This document shows, piece by piece, positions 11,466 to 23,419 of a stretch of 64,000 nucleotides of DNA. The position numbers and the translations under genes are program-made. Origin of the DNA: Adiantum capillus-veneris (taxonomy: Eukaryota > Streptophyta > Polypodiopsida > Polypodiales > Pteridaceae); assembly GCA_014529385.2 (NCBI GenBank), contig CM043944.1, forward strand, positions 174,036,240-174,100,239, given 5' to 3'. The notes under the pieces are model-generated. The model saw only the letters and a list, made by a program, of their open reading frames with translations. It made no database searches and was not told where the DNA came from. Every line of letters starts with the position of its first letter. The stretch's first letter is position 1.

Positions 11466-12034
11466 TGTGTTGGAGTTTTTTCACACTTAAAGAGAAAAAA
11501 ATTAGGTTGAGAACCATCTATCATTGTGTTGGAGTATATACTCACACTTGAAGATGGATGCATATCATAATTAGTAATTAGATTAAGGTTTCAAAATTAA
11601 GAATTTCTATGAGTCTTTGCGTTAGAATGATATACTCACACATTGCACAATGTTGACAAAGTTTCTAATTGAGGCTTTTTGACCGTACCTGATGCCTATC
11701 TTGTATGGTTAGAAATGCTTCAACTATGATAATGTTATCACCTTGTTGTGTTAGAGCAACTGCTCACACTTTCGGTTATATTTCCAATTAAGTTTTTTTG
11801 TCTTACTTGCTTGATATTTATCTTGTACCACTAGAAGTGCTTCTATTACAATGATGTTATCACCTGGTTGTGTTAGAGTAGTTGCTCACACTTCCAAGAA
11901 GATATGCAATTATCAATACAAATTGATTTTATCAATGTGATTTGTAGAAAATCATGATAATGTAGCTACAATCCAGAATTGATCGTTGGTAACCAATGAC
12001 CATCACGTTGAGTTAGAGTATTATGCTCACACTT
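11466..12034. repeat. Left subterminal array of bipartite palindromes (6 copies)
   Basis: Six copies of GTGTTRGAG, 5-9 variable bases, then CTCACACTT lie at about 11466, 11525, 11619, 11746, 11868 and 12007, spaced roughly 60-140 bp apart. The half-sites are imperfect reverse complements, so each could form a small hairpin or bind a protein dimer. hAT transposases are known to bind clustered subterminal repeats; that these are such sites is inference. Confidence 0.75.
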
Positions 12035-12354
12035 CGAGATGATCCGATGCCACAAAATATTATTTAGGGTACAATTCTTATCATTTTAAGGTGTAAAGTA
12101 GTCAAAACTTATTCCAAATACCTAAACAATAAATTTTATCCTCTTTTTGGATATGTGCATACAATTTAAAATTGTTGTTGGGGATACGATTGACTATGTA
12201 CTTTCAATTTCAATTTAATAAATTGTATACTTCATGTGTGATTAATAAAAAGTATCAATTACAAATTACAATTGTCTGTTATTTACAGATCTCTTTTGTG
12301 CATCATGGTTCGTGGTCATGAGTGGACGTACGTGCATGAAATATTGTCAGGATG
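12035..12354 (+). other. hAT 5' untranslated or intronic region
   Basis: AT-rich, without ORF or motif copies. It lies between the subterminal array and the first transposase-like codons. Confidence 0.4.
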
Positions 12355-14071
12355 AACTGCATCTTAATTGAAGTGAAAATCTTGTCACCATGTGCTCAGC
12401 GGCAATGCTACGAGGATCAAAGAGCATTTGTTCAAAGTGTCATGCAATGTTGGGCCTTGTATCTAACCTCCACGAGACATATATGAAAGTATTTTGGATT
12501 ATGTACGAAAAGTAAAGGGGCAAGCAAAAGAGGTCATACTATGGGAAGAGCAGATTCAATGGATGAAGAACCTATTACAAATGAGAACAGAAATCTGATG
12601 GGAACTGAGAATAGAGAGCATAATTTCTTCAATCCTTGTTTCCAAAGTGGAGTGCATGGTATACAATCCTTCGATGTAGGTACATGTAGTAATGTATGTA
12701 ATTTAAAGAAAAATTGTACCGATGGTATTGGAAGAGGCTTATCTATAGATCAAACACTCCATCAAGCTTTTGATAAACAATGGTTATATATACTGCATTT
12801 GAAGTGGACGCAAGCATTTCTTGCATGTGGTATTCCATTCAATGTAGTGTGAACCCTATCTTCGAAGATGCATTGATGAGCACCGCGAAAAAAGGATTTG
12901 TGATGTTAGACTATAATAAAATGCGCACCTAGTATATTGAAAAATTCAAAGATGAGGTAGAAAGCACGCTCAAACATGGAGTGTTGGAATATGTTCCTAC
13001 TTTGGATGTACTATAGCTTTGGATGGATGGACCAATTGTTAAAAAAAACATTTAATCAATGTGATGTTGATTTGTCCCTGAGGATCAGTATTTTTAGAAG
13101 CCATTGACACATCCTTCAAGGAAGAAACCACTCCCTTCCTTTCAAAGATCTATGAACGTGTTATATCAAAAGCTAGAGGGCCAAAAAATGTGACGGCCAT
13201 CATCACCAACAATGCTGCAAATTACAAAGGTGCGGGTCTTGCAATTCAAGCAAAGTATTTGGAATTAACATGGGTACCATATGCAGTGTACATACTATCA
13301 ATTTGCTTCTAAAAGACATTGAGACAAACTTGAAAAACTAAATACTACTTTATTGGAAGCAAAAAAAATAGTAAAGTTCATGAGCATCAATTTTTATATG
13401 CTCTGTTCAAAACCAAGTCGCCTAACAAGGTGTTAAAAATATTTTTTGCGACTCGGTTTGCTACTGCATATTATGTATTATCAACACTAAAAGATGTTCA
13501 ACGTGCACTGGTGGAGACAGTTACGACATGCAATGGGATGCATAGCTTAGCAAATATCCCAACTACCAAGCTACAGCATTAAGGGTGTTCATCAACTTGT
13601 CAATTCTTCAGTGTGATGCGTGGTTTCAAAGCTATGTGCATGCAACTCTTAGGGTCGAATGAGGGGAAAGATGCATTTCGTCAACATGTTGACTATGCCA
13701 ATAAGGTTGGTATGTTTGGTGATCATTGGCACATTGCGCCATCAAAAAAGTTAGCTCACTTATGTGGTAGAGAAAAGATAGAACTGCAACGTGTAGCTGT
13801 GAGAGTATTATTAATTGTTGCTACTTCAAGTGGTCTCTACAAGAGAAATTGGTCTGTATTTGACTTCTTACACACTAAGAAGAGAATTAGATTAAAACCA
13901 AAACGAGCTGAGGCTCTGGTATATGTGTTTTGTAATATGAGATTGTTGCATGCTCCAACCAACATTGCGATGAGAGCAGTTGAACATTGTTTTGGTATAA
14001 AGCAAATGCATGAGGCAGTTGTCACTGAGGTACAAAGTGAAGGTGAGTCAGAGTGGGAGGTGGCTTCATGA
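12355..14071 (+). pseudogene. hAT-family transposase, degenerate
   Basis: This encoded the enzyme that cuts and pastes the surrounding element. The frame at 12541-12852 ends with LKWTQAFLACGIPFNVV, the start of the DUF659/hAT catalytic region. Beyond it, frames broken by stops and shifts still give YNKMRT, VLEYVPT, VTAIITNNAANYKGAGLAIQAKY and TINLLLKDI, the second conserved block. The frame at 13613-14071 (152 aa) contains RVLLIVATSSGLYKRNWSVFDFLHTKKR followed by VYVFCNMRLL, the C-terminal hAT dimerisation domain, here with L-Y where the family usually has C-E before RNWS. No intact N-terminal BED zinc finger is visible. At least five disruptions show it is dead. The family assignment is firm; exon limits are not. 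Confidence 0.8.
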
Positions 14072-14374
14072 ATGTTCAGACATGGAAGAAGTTGATGACA
14101 TGGTTCTGGTGTTTGATTGTGCCGACATTGTTTAAAAATACCTTTGGTACGACGTACTTGTAATTAGCTTGATTTTGTTAGCCATATCTTATGATCTCTC
14201 TCTTTTTGCCATGTCACTTTGTGTCATATGATTGTCAAACACTTTTATTTTATACTTATTGTATAGAATTTATAACCACGATGAAAAAGAGACAAAGCGT
14301 ATAATAACAAAGTTGATTATGTAAATGATTAAAAAAGTTGTCTTGGAGGATTACAACAATAGAATGTATAGCTT
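14072..14374. other. Spacer between two convergent hAT-borne genes
   Basis: AT-rich 3' flank of both convergent genes. No ORF is recognised; the two stop codons are about 300 bp apart, which suits facing 3' untranslated regions. Confidence 0.4.
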
Positions 14375-16853
14375 TTACAACTCAACATGCTGAGTTAGAT
14401 CTGCCAAAATCTCATTCAAGCGAAATTCATCAGAGCCAAGAGATACAAAGTTGGGTGGTGCAGCCAAAAATGCATCGAGATTGGTTGTGGAAGCTCTAAC
14501 ATCATCTTTTGCAAGGGGACCAAACTTCTCATTGTACTTTGCAAGCTTGCTTTGAGCCAGTGCAAGCTCTCTTCTAATGGCATCGAGCTGTGTCTCAAGC
14601 TCTAACACCTTCAACCTCAAGCGTGCAAGAGTTTCACCTTGGTTTGCTAGGTCAACTCCCTAGCTTGCCATGTCCACAATTATTTCATGCTCCTTTGGTA
14701 GAACAACAACAGGATGCTTTTGTGATGGTTGGGGTCTTTGCTCATTCTTCACCGAAACCTTATCGGTAATGCGGCCAAGCCCAACGTCCGCGTTAGGAGG
14801 CTAATCATCCCAATTGACTCTCTTGCCCAATGTGTAATGTGCATAGCACTACTGAATGAAGTATATGGAAATTTGGTTATTATTGGGGATAGCTCATTGT
14901 TGACGGATGAACCGTTGGAGAAGAACTCGAGCTAAGCCCACATGTTGCAAGTCAAAGAGCTTTATTGGTGGATTTCCCTTTGCGTGGCCACTTGTTCTGA
15001 AAAGTGGATTCTGAAAAACGTGGTTCGGACATAAGTCTTTGGATTGTTTGCAACTCAAGGGCTTGCCCTCTAGGTTTGATTCATCCTCTTGAATGCTGGC
15101 AATAACTGATAAGTCTAATTGTCCACATCAAATTTGCTACGCGCTGATAATTTGTTGTGTCTCTTCGTAATCAAGGTCTTCTGTCATATCTACAAACAAA
15201 ATACCAAAATTCAACAACCATATAACCAATGCAAATCTTCTGTAAATTAAAATTGACAAATTAATATTTAGACAATGACACAAACGTCACTTAAACCAAT
15301 TTCAATGATATACTGATAGTTTGAACTTAAAAACATTAAATTGTCACTTGAATTGTGATGTGATACTTAAACTAATACTGTATTAACAACACAATGACAA
15401 TTTCAACCCAAAAAAAAATTATCTCTATTCATTCATCATTTGGTCGGAGACCAGAAGAAGATACAACATTTGTGTCAACTCTTTGGGCTCCATTGATACG
15501 AAGGGACAAATCAAAACTTGAAGGTTGATTTTGGGGATTTCTATCTTTGCCTAAATCAAGAGCTCTATGTTTTTTTTTTAACAAAGGCTCTTTGCTCTAG
15601 ATCACTTGGCTCTAGCATGCAATTAAGTATGCATTTCAAAACCTAGCATAGAGAATATACATCCGTGGCTTTAAAAAAATGAGGAGGGTTGGTGGAGATA
15701 CACTCGGGGGAAGCCCAAGGGTAGTCTAAAAGAAGGTGATTGTTTTGACATTCCAAAGACAGATCTATTAGCTTTGTTAATGTTTTCGTAGTTGGGGATA
15801 AGCTAGAAGTTCCCCAATCTATAATGCCGCAATAAACACCTTTGTCAGCAAAATGCAACATAATGTTGCGAGGGTGAATGTCATTGTGCAAAAAATCATG
15901 GTGATGCAAGAACTTCAATGTTTTTAGTAGAGCATTGACAATGTGCAAGATATTGTCTTGGAAGTGCTCTATACTACTAGCTATCTACAAAACTCTTTAA
16001 TGGCAAGCTTGCTTCCCTCCGAGTGACATGCTTGTATCCACTACTCCACATGGTGGCCGTTCCAACATCTGAAGATAAGCATTGGTCGTGGGGAGTGACG
16101 CACGATTCCAAGTGGCAGAAGTGTACCTCAATGTTGGATATTTAAAATTGTGGCTTCTTCTATGTCTTGTTGTGCAGCAATTGGCCCGTGTGGATGGATC
16201 TTGAATACTTTAATTACATACACAAGGTCTAAGAAGGCAAGATGTAGTACACGAAATTGCTAGACATATGCCCATCTGCCTTCTTCGATTTGAGGAGCTT
16301 GCAAGTGGAAAACATGTCGATCATGTAGAAGGTGCAATACTAGTGGATCATTGCCTTGGGCTATTGCTTCTACATTGACCGGTTGAGCGGGAGTTTCCAC
16401 TTCTATCTCAATGGTTGGCTCGGTAGGATCAACCACTCTCGGTCTTTTGCTAGGGCCTTCTAGCTTTCTCTTTACTTTCATTTATGCATGCAACTAATGA
16501 AGAAATTGCATTCTTTCACGTAGTGAAGGGAGAGAGCGGACTTCAGGGTTTTGCAAAGCATCAAAATCAACCAAGCCGTGGCCCAAAACTTGCTTGACAA
16601 GCCCCGCAATTGACCGCCACTGAAAAATTGCCATATCAAATGATATTGTGGGGAATGATTGTTGTAAGCGCTCAAAGCAATGTTTTGTCAATGTGTTGAC
16701 AAAATCATTGAAGCTAGAAGGCTCTGTAGTTTCAAAATATCGACGCAACTGCTTCTCTTCCACACCATGTAGGTAGTGAACAATAGCTTCAGTGACGGTT
16801 TTTTGATGTGCTCTTGATAGCTTCTTCTTTGGCATAGCTATTAAAATAAACAA
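14375..16853 (-). pseudogene. Protein-kinase-like gene with coiled-coil tail, inside hAT
   Basis: Read on the minus strand, the region starts near 16853 with a 119-residue N-terminal domain (MPKKKLSRAHQKTV...; no known family). A stop follows, then a basic NLS-like stretch (KVKRKLEGPSKRPR, 16260-16481). The next frame keeps kinase N-lobe features: VIKVF with the ATP-binding lysine and a helix DIEEATIL. The frame at 15643-15948 holds the catalytic loop HNDIHPRNIM (Asp and Asn kept, HRD changed to HND), IIDWGTS in place of DFG, SPE, and TDVYSLC. A separate exon-like frame, 14375-14620, gives a coiled coil (LELETQLDAIRRELALAQSKL). Several stops and probable introns lie between. It is convergent with the transposase. 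Which organism or gene it was captured from is unknown. Confidence 0.6.
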
Positions 16854-17090
16854 CGATATATTAACACCAAGAGAATAATTCGAATTTCAAACATGTTGAA
16901 ATATGAAAATGTTTAATATCACGATTTAGAAAGATTTAAAGTGAAAGATTTGTTGCAACAAATGAAATATAAATAATTTTTGATGATTATGATTTTGGAA
17001 TAAGGTTTTGTTATCAATAATTGAATAAATGTACATTCAATTTAGAAAACAAATGCCTAAAAGTTAACATTATGAAAAAGTAGTCCATCT

Positions 17091-17972
17091 GTGTGAGTTA
17101 AAAACTCTAACACAAGTGTGGATACTACTAAACATAGATCATTGGAAGTTACGTTACACGAAAGTAGTAAATTAGACTATGAAAAGTGTACAACATGCAC
17201 TAATAGCCCGACTGTGTGAGCTAATAGCTCTAACACAAAAGTGGTCATTATTATTAAATTGATTGAAAATTTAAATAATCAATCTGGTCACTGTTGAAGT
17301 GTGAGAAAATCTCTAACACAACGCAATAGTCAAACCATTAATCATCACCTTGAAAAAGGCTATCTCTCACGGTTATAAAGCACATGTAGAGAGTACATCT
17401 TTACTTACATATTCCAAGTACCATACAATGATGAAAAGAGAAGCAAAGCTTCAACTTAGCACTCGCTATCTGGTACTATTGCCTAGGTGAGTTGGATACG
17501 TAAAACTAAAGCATAAAAAATAGTGCAAACAAAATATAAACATTGATACATTTGTAGATGAACAAAAAGCTAAACTTAACTCTTCACTCTTCAAATGTGG
17601 CAATGTTTATACTTTATTTATACTATAGTTTAGCTTTGTCTCTAGCGTGTGAAGTAAACTATACAAGATTATAGATATGCTTGTATATTTTGCCAACTTT
17701 TGAAGTGTGAGTATTCTCATACACAACACAAAGTGACAAACCCCTACCCAATCTCTGATGTGCGAGGAAGGAGCCTCTACACAGCATGAGTGAAATTTTA
17801 CACTCTCTATGGCACTCTCTTGAATGTGACCGATTACTCTACACAACCACGAGACAAAGCGCTAATGTCCTATCTATTCCAAGAGTCTGACTATGTCAAC
17901 ACAGCCTTGGAATAGAACCTATGCACCTGCAAACTAATTCTGTGTGCAAGGTGAACCTCTAGCACAACACGA
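17091..17972. repeat. Right subterminal array of bipartite palindromes, inverted
   Basis: The motif of the left end occurs here in the opposite orientation (GTGTGAGYT, variable bases, CTCTAACACAA). Copies lie at about 17091, 17212, 17298 and 17703, with weaker ones near 17758, 17823 and 17940. The mirror arrangement about the element's centre supports a role in end recognition. Confidence 0.7.
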
Positions 17973-18219
17973 ATTAGCAAAAAAAAATTAAAAATAAGAA
18001 AGAAAAATACAATTATACATGCTTTCTCTATCACGTATGTCTCTGTCTAGCTAAAAGCTGCAATGTGCTCCTTTGATAGAAAAGGCATATATATTAAATA
18101 GTTCTTTGATCAAAGATTTTATTTGATTATACGTTTTACAACGTATTATTTGGAAAAACACTGTATAATCCAAATAATACATATAATTTTCATTCTATGG
18201 TCGTATAAATGCAACCCAA

Positions 18220-18227
18220 AATGAGTC
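18220..18227. repeat. hAT target-site duplication, right copy
   Basis: AATGAGTC, identical to 11055-11062. Confidence 0.8.
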
Positions 18228-19450
18228 TAGAGAGATGCCTATAGTCAAAGGACGATCTTGCAAACATAGAGATGTTGTGTGTTGGCATTGTGGTCATACA
18301 GGGCATGTACATAGGCATTGTTTTTTACGAATGAGACAACGCAAGAGATAGCACAAGAGGGATGCTATCACTTTGGATGATGTGGGAGCATATGTAGCGT
18401 ATGTGGATACGCATGACAAAGATGTCGACTTTGCTTCCATGTTTACTCCTAACTTTCTCATGTCGGTTTCTGACGACACATTACCTTCGCATTGGAAAAT
18501 AGATGTGAAAGCTAGGTTTCACGTCACATCGAGTTATGAGTGGTTTAGCACATATGCTAGTGGTATGCTTGGACATGTGTGTCTAGCTGATGGTTTAGTG
18601 CATGACATAGTTGGTGCAAGAGATGTCAGACTATTGTTGTCGAGTGGTGCATCATGCTACTCATAGCGAGAGGTGCTAGTGTTGGCACCATTCATGCAAG
18701 GCGAGTATGTCATGTGCAAGATGGCACAATCTTTGTGAGTATACAACCATGTAGAGAGACAAGGCATGTCTTCTTTGTGGATAGGTTGCATGATGCTCCA
18801 ACGTGTGAGCATGTTGAGCCAGTTGTGCAAACACTTATGCAGTAGGGAATGTCATTTGTGGATGCAATGACGTTTATGGATGGCTTGAGTGTTGAGGATT
18901 TAGCCGTGATTCAATCATTCATGGATATGCTTAGGCCAGAGACTGATGCATGTGAGTTGGAGCTAGGCATTGCTCTTGCTACATAGGATTCAGGACAAAC
19001 TGATTCTTTTGATGTGCATGTGACATGTGCATCAAAAGCATGTCACATGCGCATGTGAAATGCAATAAACACGAGGATGGATTCCAAGGATCAAAGTTTG
19101 GATGTCAGAGTGATTGCCATGAGTGGAGTTCTGAGCCATATTTGATTGAGATGGTTAGATTGGTAGAGATTTCCTGGATTGCATCAGCATTCAAGAGTCT
19201 CATGTATGCGATACCGATCTCAAGACCCAAGATTGCATTTGTGGTAGGTGCATTTGCAATGGGAGAAATCAGTCATGGAGTGGTTGATATTGGTCTTGAG
19301 CATAGAGGCACTTTGCAATGTATGGTGAGATACCTATAGGATGTGTGCGGCTTTGGTGAGAAGTATGTGGTCAATCTCTCTATACTTCCTCTACATTTAG
19401 AGCTGGATGCACACAGATTTAGTGAGCCAATGGGCGTTGACTGAGGTCAT
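18228..19450 (+). pseudogene. gag-pol: Ty1/Copia gag zinc knuckle, protease and RNase H fragments
   Basis: Directly after the hAT the copia coding region resumes. A zinc knuckle CWHCGHTGHVHRHC (CX2CX4HX4C) lies at about 18280-18325. The frame at 18373-18666 then has WKIDVKARFHVTSSYEWFSTYASG and GARDVRLLLSSGAS, resembling a copia protease. The usual DSGAS active-site triad before HVT is altered (WKIDVKARFHVT). Most of integrase and reverse transcriptase is missing. The frame at 19025-19339 has SLMYAIPISRPKIAFVVGAFA and MVRYL, the junction of reverse transcriptase and RNase H. An internal deletion and many stops make it non-functional. Confidence 0.65.
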
Positions 19451-19527
19451 ACTTGTGATGGCCTTGTACACGTTTTGTACGGTTTTCTTTTCTCCGTCAC
19501 GGCCACATTGGCCTTTACGTGGGAGGT

Positions 19528-19700
19528 TGTTGGGGTAAAGCCCCATGTGGCCATTTAGGCCAAGCACCTGTCCACTATACTTATTCATTATGTACATAAT
19601 AAAATAAGGGGGTTCACATGTTTATAGTGAGTTTTAGCCCTTGCAAACACAAGTCTCCTCTTCTCCACTCCTCTCTTCTCCATTGTTACACACACACGCT
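19528..19700 (+). mobile_element. Right LTR of the copia element, truncated
   Basis: It starts TGTTGGGG right after the purine-rich GGGAGG and is homologous to 8763-8945. The similarity is lost around 19700, so only about 170 bp remain. With the left LTR it brackets the copia remnant and the hAT inside it. Confidence 0.6.
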
Positions 19701-20804
19701 CCCGCTCGCGCACTTCAATTGCTACTTTTTTTTGTCAAAAGTCACTTAGTATATGTGCACTTATCACAAGAGAAAGGTAATTTTTATTCCAAGAAAATTT
19801 ACAATTTTACAAAGGGGTATAATTTAGTATCATGAAAGGAACTTCTATAAAAAAAAAAAGAGGAAATGAATGTGTTAAAATCTTAGAAAATTGATAGATA
19901 AGGGATTTTCATAAAATCGTAACATGCATACAGATTGTATTTTAATGGTTATTGTAAGTGTAAGTTATTTAGGAGCTTCATGTGAAGCAGTAGAAGCTTC
20001 TCTCAAGAATCTTCACCTTTTATTATTTTATGATTATCTATAAAATTATATGTAGAGTATATGGAGAGAGAACAAAGAGCTACCTTGATTCAGAGATTTT
20101 TTGGATTAAAAAAATCTTGTTCTCACATTTTTCATGTTGATTAATGCTTAAAATAATCCCTCTCATATCTAGAAAGCCTAAAGTAACATAAGATAGACTA
20201 ATGTTTTCTGGGTAGGTCTTGATTAAGCCTCACACTTGTTTAACTTCTTAATCCTGCTTTGAGAAGTTATCTTTGTTAAAAGCATAGCAAGCTTATAAGA
20301 CTCCTAGATGCTTTCAAAAAAATATTTTTTTAAGAAGACTTCTAGATGCTAATGGTTGAGTAGTTGTTGCTAAATGATTTTGCAATCAAGAGAACTTAAA
20401 AACTATAATTTGGGGCTCAGTAAAGGATTGTATCATCTACTCTACATGTCTATGTACACTGAGGGTACTCTTTGTTGACACAAGAGGAATAGAGCTTCCA
20501 TGACTTGAAAGGATGGTAGTGGAGTGGCTTTGCCACAAACTACTACAAAGCTTGGGAAAAGCTAGCACGTTGCATCTCCATCTCAACCAAATATTAAATA
20601 TTTGGATACAAGCATTTCTCAAACCTATACCACTACCAAAACCTGCAAAAACTTTTTTGAGCAAAGAGAGTTGGCAGACAATCATGCATGTATTGCAGCA
20701 CCAAAAACCAACCCTCTCTGCTCAAAGGAAAGAGTGCAAAAGCAACCGCACTCCACCTTCATTTTGCCTAAAAATTGAGCAGATATGTGAGTACATATTG
20801 ACAA
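19701..20804. other. No gene recognised
   Basis: AT-rich, with short ORFs that have no motif and no repeat boundary. Confidence 0.35.
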
Positions 20805-21610
20805 TCTAACCATTATCATAAAAAGATTTTGGAACTATAACCATGACGAGACTCACAAGCCATAACCATAACAAGACTCACAAACCATAACCATCACAAA
20901 ATCACAAACCATAACCATATCAAGATTTCAAAATCATAACCAAATTCTTTAACCATAATTATGACCATAACATGATTCCAAAACCATAACCATAACCATA
21001 GCATGATTCCAAAACCATAACCTAAGAGCAATTCCATATCCATGACCATAACATAACTTCAAAACCGTAACCGTAACCATAACCATAACCATAACATTAT
21101 TCCAAAACCATAACCTAAGAGTAATTCTATAACCAATACCATAACATGACTCCAAAATCACAACCATAACCTTAGGCGGATCCCAAAACCATAACCATAA
21201 CATGATTTCAAAATCATAAGCAAAGAGAAATTTCATAAGTATACTCATAACATGATTCCAAAATCATAACCATAACCGTAAACAAATTCCAAAACCATAA
21301 TCATAATTAAATTCTCAAAATTTAACCTTAAGCGGATTCCAAAAAGATAACCATAACCAAATTCCCAAACCATAATCATAACCATAACATGATTTTAAAA
21401 CCATAACCATAACCAAATTCAAAACCATAACACAATTAAAATCATAACCATAAACATAACAATGTTCATAATCATAACCAAAAACCAAAACTGAGCATGC
21501 ATGAATATATCCAGAACCATAGCCGGTGTCTAAGTATACATGAACCAAAAGCATAAACATAAGTATCTCTATCAAATACACTCGATGAAAACATATACAT
21601 AAACCATACT
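20805..21610. repeat. CATAAC minisatellite, degenerate
   Basis: About 800 bp made of ACCATAACCATAAC runs separated by AACATGATTCCAAA and similar words. The effective higher-order unit is roughly 30-60 bp and variable. ORFs on the minus strand here (rich in YGYG and MVMVMV) are products of the repeat. Confidence 0.85.
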
Positions 21611-21754
21611 TGTCAAGGTAATTCCTTCCAAGTTACGGCCTCTCCCTCATCTTGAAGCTGGGAGAGAAGAGCTGATAATCCATGCTTGAATCCATATTTT
21701 TCTTCTTTACATGTCGAGGGACGCTTCATGGCAAGACCCTGTAATATAAAATAC

Positions 21755-22470
21755 TTAACCACATAAGATAAACATTAGAAAAATATATATACATATTCTA
21801 TTTAAATAGTGTATCACACTTATAAACTCATGTTGAAGAGTCTTGTAGCCTCCACTCCCAAGATGAGAAGATCCTATAGACTCCAGGCATGCTTTGGCTG
21901 CATCTCGCTGCTGAAACCTGTCTGGATACTCATGCGTCTCTCCTGCAATCCCTATCCACTTCTCTGTGTCCAACTATGTCGGCTTTGGCTATTTATTCGT
22001 GTATCTATCTTGTGCCTCTGATTGTCGATATGACATCGTCTCAATAGCCACGCCCAAGATCCAGTTATTGGAGATTGGATCGTATCTATCTGCTTGCATG
22101 TACTCTCTATGAATGGTATCAATGATGTAATTCTTTCTCTCGTGATACTAAGCATCCCAATGCTCCATCATTGAGTGACCAAAATTGCATTGTATAGAGC
22201 TAACAAACCCTCTGTTGCATGGCCTTTCCGACCCTATCCATAATCGGTGCCCCATCTCCGGTTTTGTGCACCTTGCTAGGATCAAACTCATGTGATCCCA
22301 AAGGTGTATGTGGTGTGCTAAGCAGTGTACTATCTACTATAGAGAGATGTATCGGTATTGGTAGCGCCACAACAACCATTGCTACCACCTGAACAACGAG
22401 ACCTGCATCATCTTGAAGAAGAACGAGAGAGCGTCGTTTTGAAGAAGAACGAGACCTACACATGAACATG
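21755..22470 (-). pseudogene. Possible transposon-derived coding fragment
   Basis: Minus-strand frames at 21755-21973 (AAKACLESIGSSHLGSGGYKTLQHEF) and 21952-22155 look coding-like and join poorly. The HLGSGGYK stretch faintly recalls the accessory Ptta/En-Spm transposase family found near CACTA elements, and the TNP2 fragment lies next to it. The resemblance is weak. It could equally be an unknown host-gene remnant. Confidence 0.3.
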
Positions 22471-22479
22471 TCTTTATTC

Positions 22480-23130
22480 TTAGAATGATTGGAAAGTGTC
22501 GTAGAATCTATGCAAAGAAAAAATTCCCTTGTGTGTCCTCTCTATACCTATTTGATCGGCATTTGGGACATTGTTCCAAATACTCATACTTATTTTGCAA
22601 GAGTACACAATCATTAGGACATGCATGAATTTTATTATAATCCATCCCCAAGTTTGTAAACAGTTGACGGTAGATCGGGTAGGGGACATGTGATTGCCTT
22701 CTGACAAAATCTTCTTGTTGAGCAATTTGTCAATACCACTTAAACAATTTAAATAAGAACTTTTGCTTTTCAAGTAAATTAGTATGTCATATATATATAC
22801 ACATGAAAATCTCTGTGACACTCATATGTCATATATATATTTACTTGAAAAGCTATGTGACACTTGTGCCGGACCATCCATAAATAGATTGTAGGTTAAG
22901 CATTGTTGAAGACATAAGAAGAATAGAAATTTTGGCACCATTGTAAAGCGGCATGTGGGCAAGAGTTCGAATCATCTCTCCTTTCTCTTTATCATTCTGA
23001 TCCCATTGTTGTGGACGGGATGATTGAGGTTGAGAGGTAGTGTTGCCTTCACTGCTAGCGCTTTCTCCACTGGGTCTTTCAATGATGGAGTCCATGTTAA
23101 AGAAGACATCCACCAACATTTTTTCCATCT
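22480..23130 (-). pseudogene. CACTA (En/Spm) TNP2 transposase fragment
   Basis: On the minus strand, 22853-23128 contains MPLYNGAKISILLM followed by LQSIYGWSGTS, matching the TNP2 segment in which a stored position and a short NGWS-type motif precede the catalytic part. Further on, a second frame reads MDYNKIHACPNDCVLL followed by YEYLEQCPKCRSNRY. The IHACPNDC and CPKC words are the hallmark of CACTA TNP2 transposases. The frames are split by a short AT-rich tandem repeat (22783-22867) and by stops. No CACTA termini were found nearby, so this is an isolated piece. Confidence 0.7.
22783..22867. repeat. Two tandem 42-bp AT-rich units
   Basis: TATGTCATATATATAT, then a variable part, then TGTGACACT, occurs twice with a period of 42 bp. 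It interrupts the TNP2-like reading frame. Confidence 0.75.
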
Positions 23131-23419
23131 CAACTTCTTAGAATGTGGCATCGAGTGTTGGTGGTGGTGGACTCCACCGATGGCAGCTTATTTGATATTC
23201 GCCTCATCATGTGTTGAGTCCGTGAGATGAAATTGGAGCAAAATCTAAGAGTGGGGATTGACTTATTATCTCCTGACCATGAGATTGATAACGCGGATAT
23301 TGTAGTTGCTCTACGAAAAAAATACCGTTGTTGCGTATATATTGACCACAAAATTTTCAGTTTTGAAAGATTTGATTCTTACATAGCATACAAGGGTATG
23401 TCATCCTATTGTCCATAAT

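Larger units (their letters stand above)
11063..18219 (+). mobile_element. 7.16-kb hAT transposon with transposase and kinase-like passenger
   Basis: The element is bounded by an 8-bp duplication (AATGAGTC) and short inverted ends: CTAAGTTGCAT at left, TTGGGTTGCAT at right when reversed. It splits a copia gag gene. Inside are a decayed hAT transposase on + (12355-14071), a decayed kinase-like gene on - (14375-16853) arranged tail-to-tail with it, and several copies of a bipartite palindromic motif near each end. Both termini also carry TTCTTTGATCAAAGATTTT (11209-11228 and about 18101-18120), a second subterminal palindrome. At this size, with a second gene, it is larger than a typical Ac-type hAT. 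Both genes contain stops, so it cannot move on its own now. Confidence 0.8.

Noticed and set aside
11063-18219. hAT terminal inverted repeats as long repeats
   Set aside because: Only about 11 bp pair, with three mismatches near the tip. The call rests on the 8-bp duplication, the transposase and the mirrored subterminal motifs rather than on long inverted repeats.
20949-21581. Tyr/Gly/Val-rich ORFs on the minus strand
   Set aside because: They are direct readings of the CATAAC minisatellite and change frame with it.
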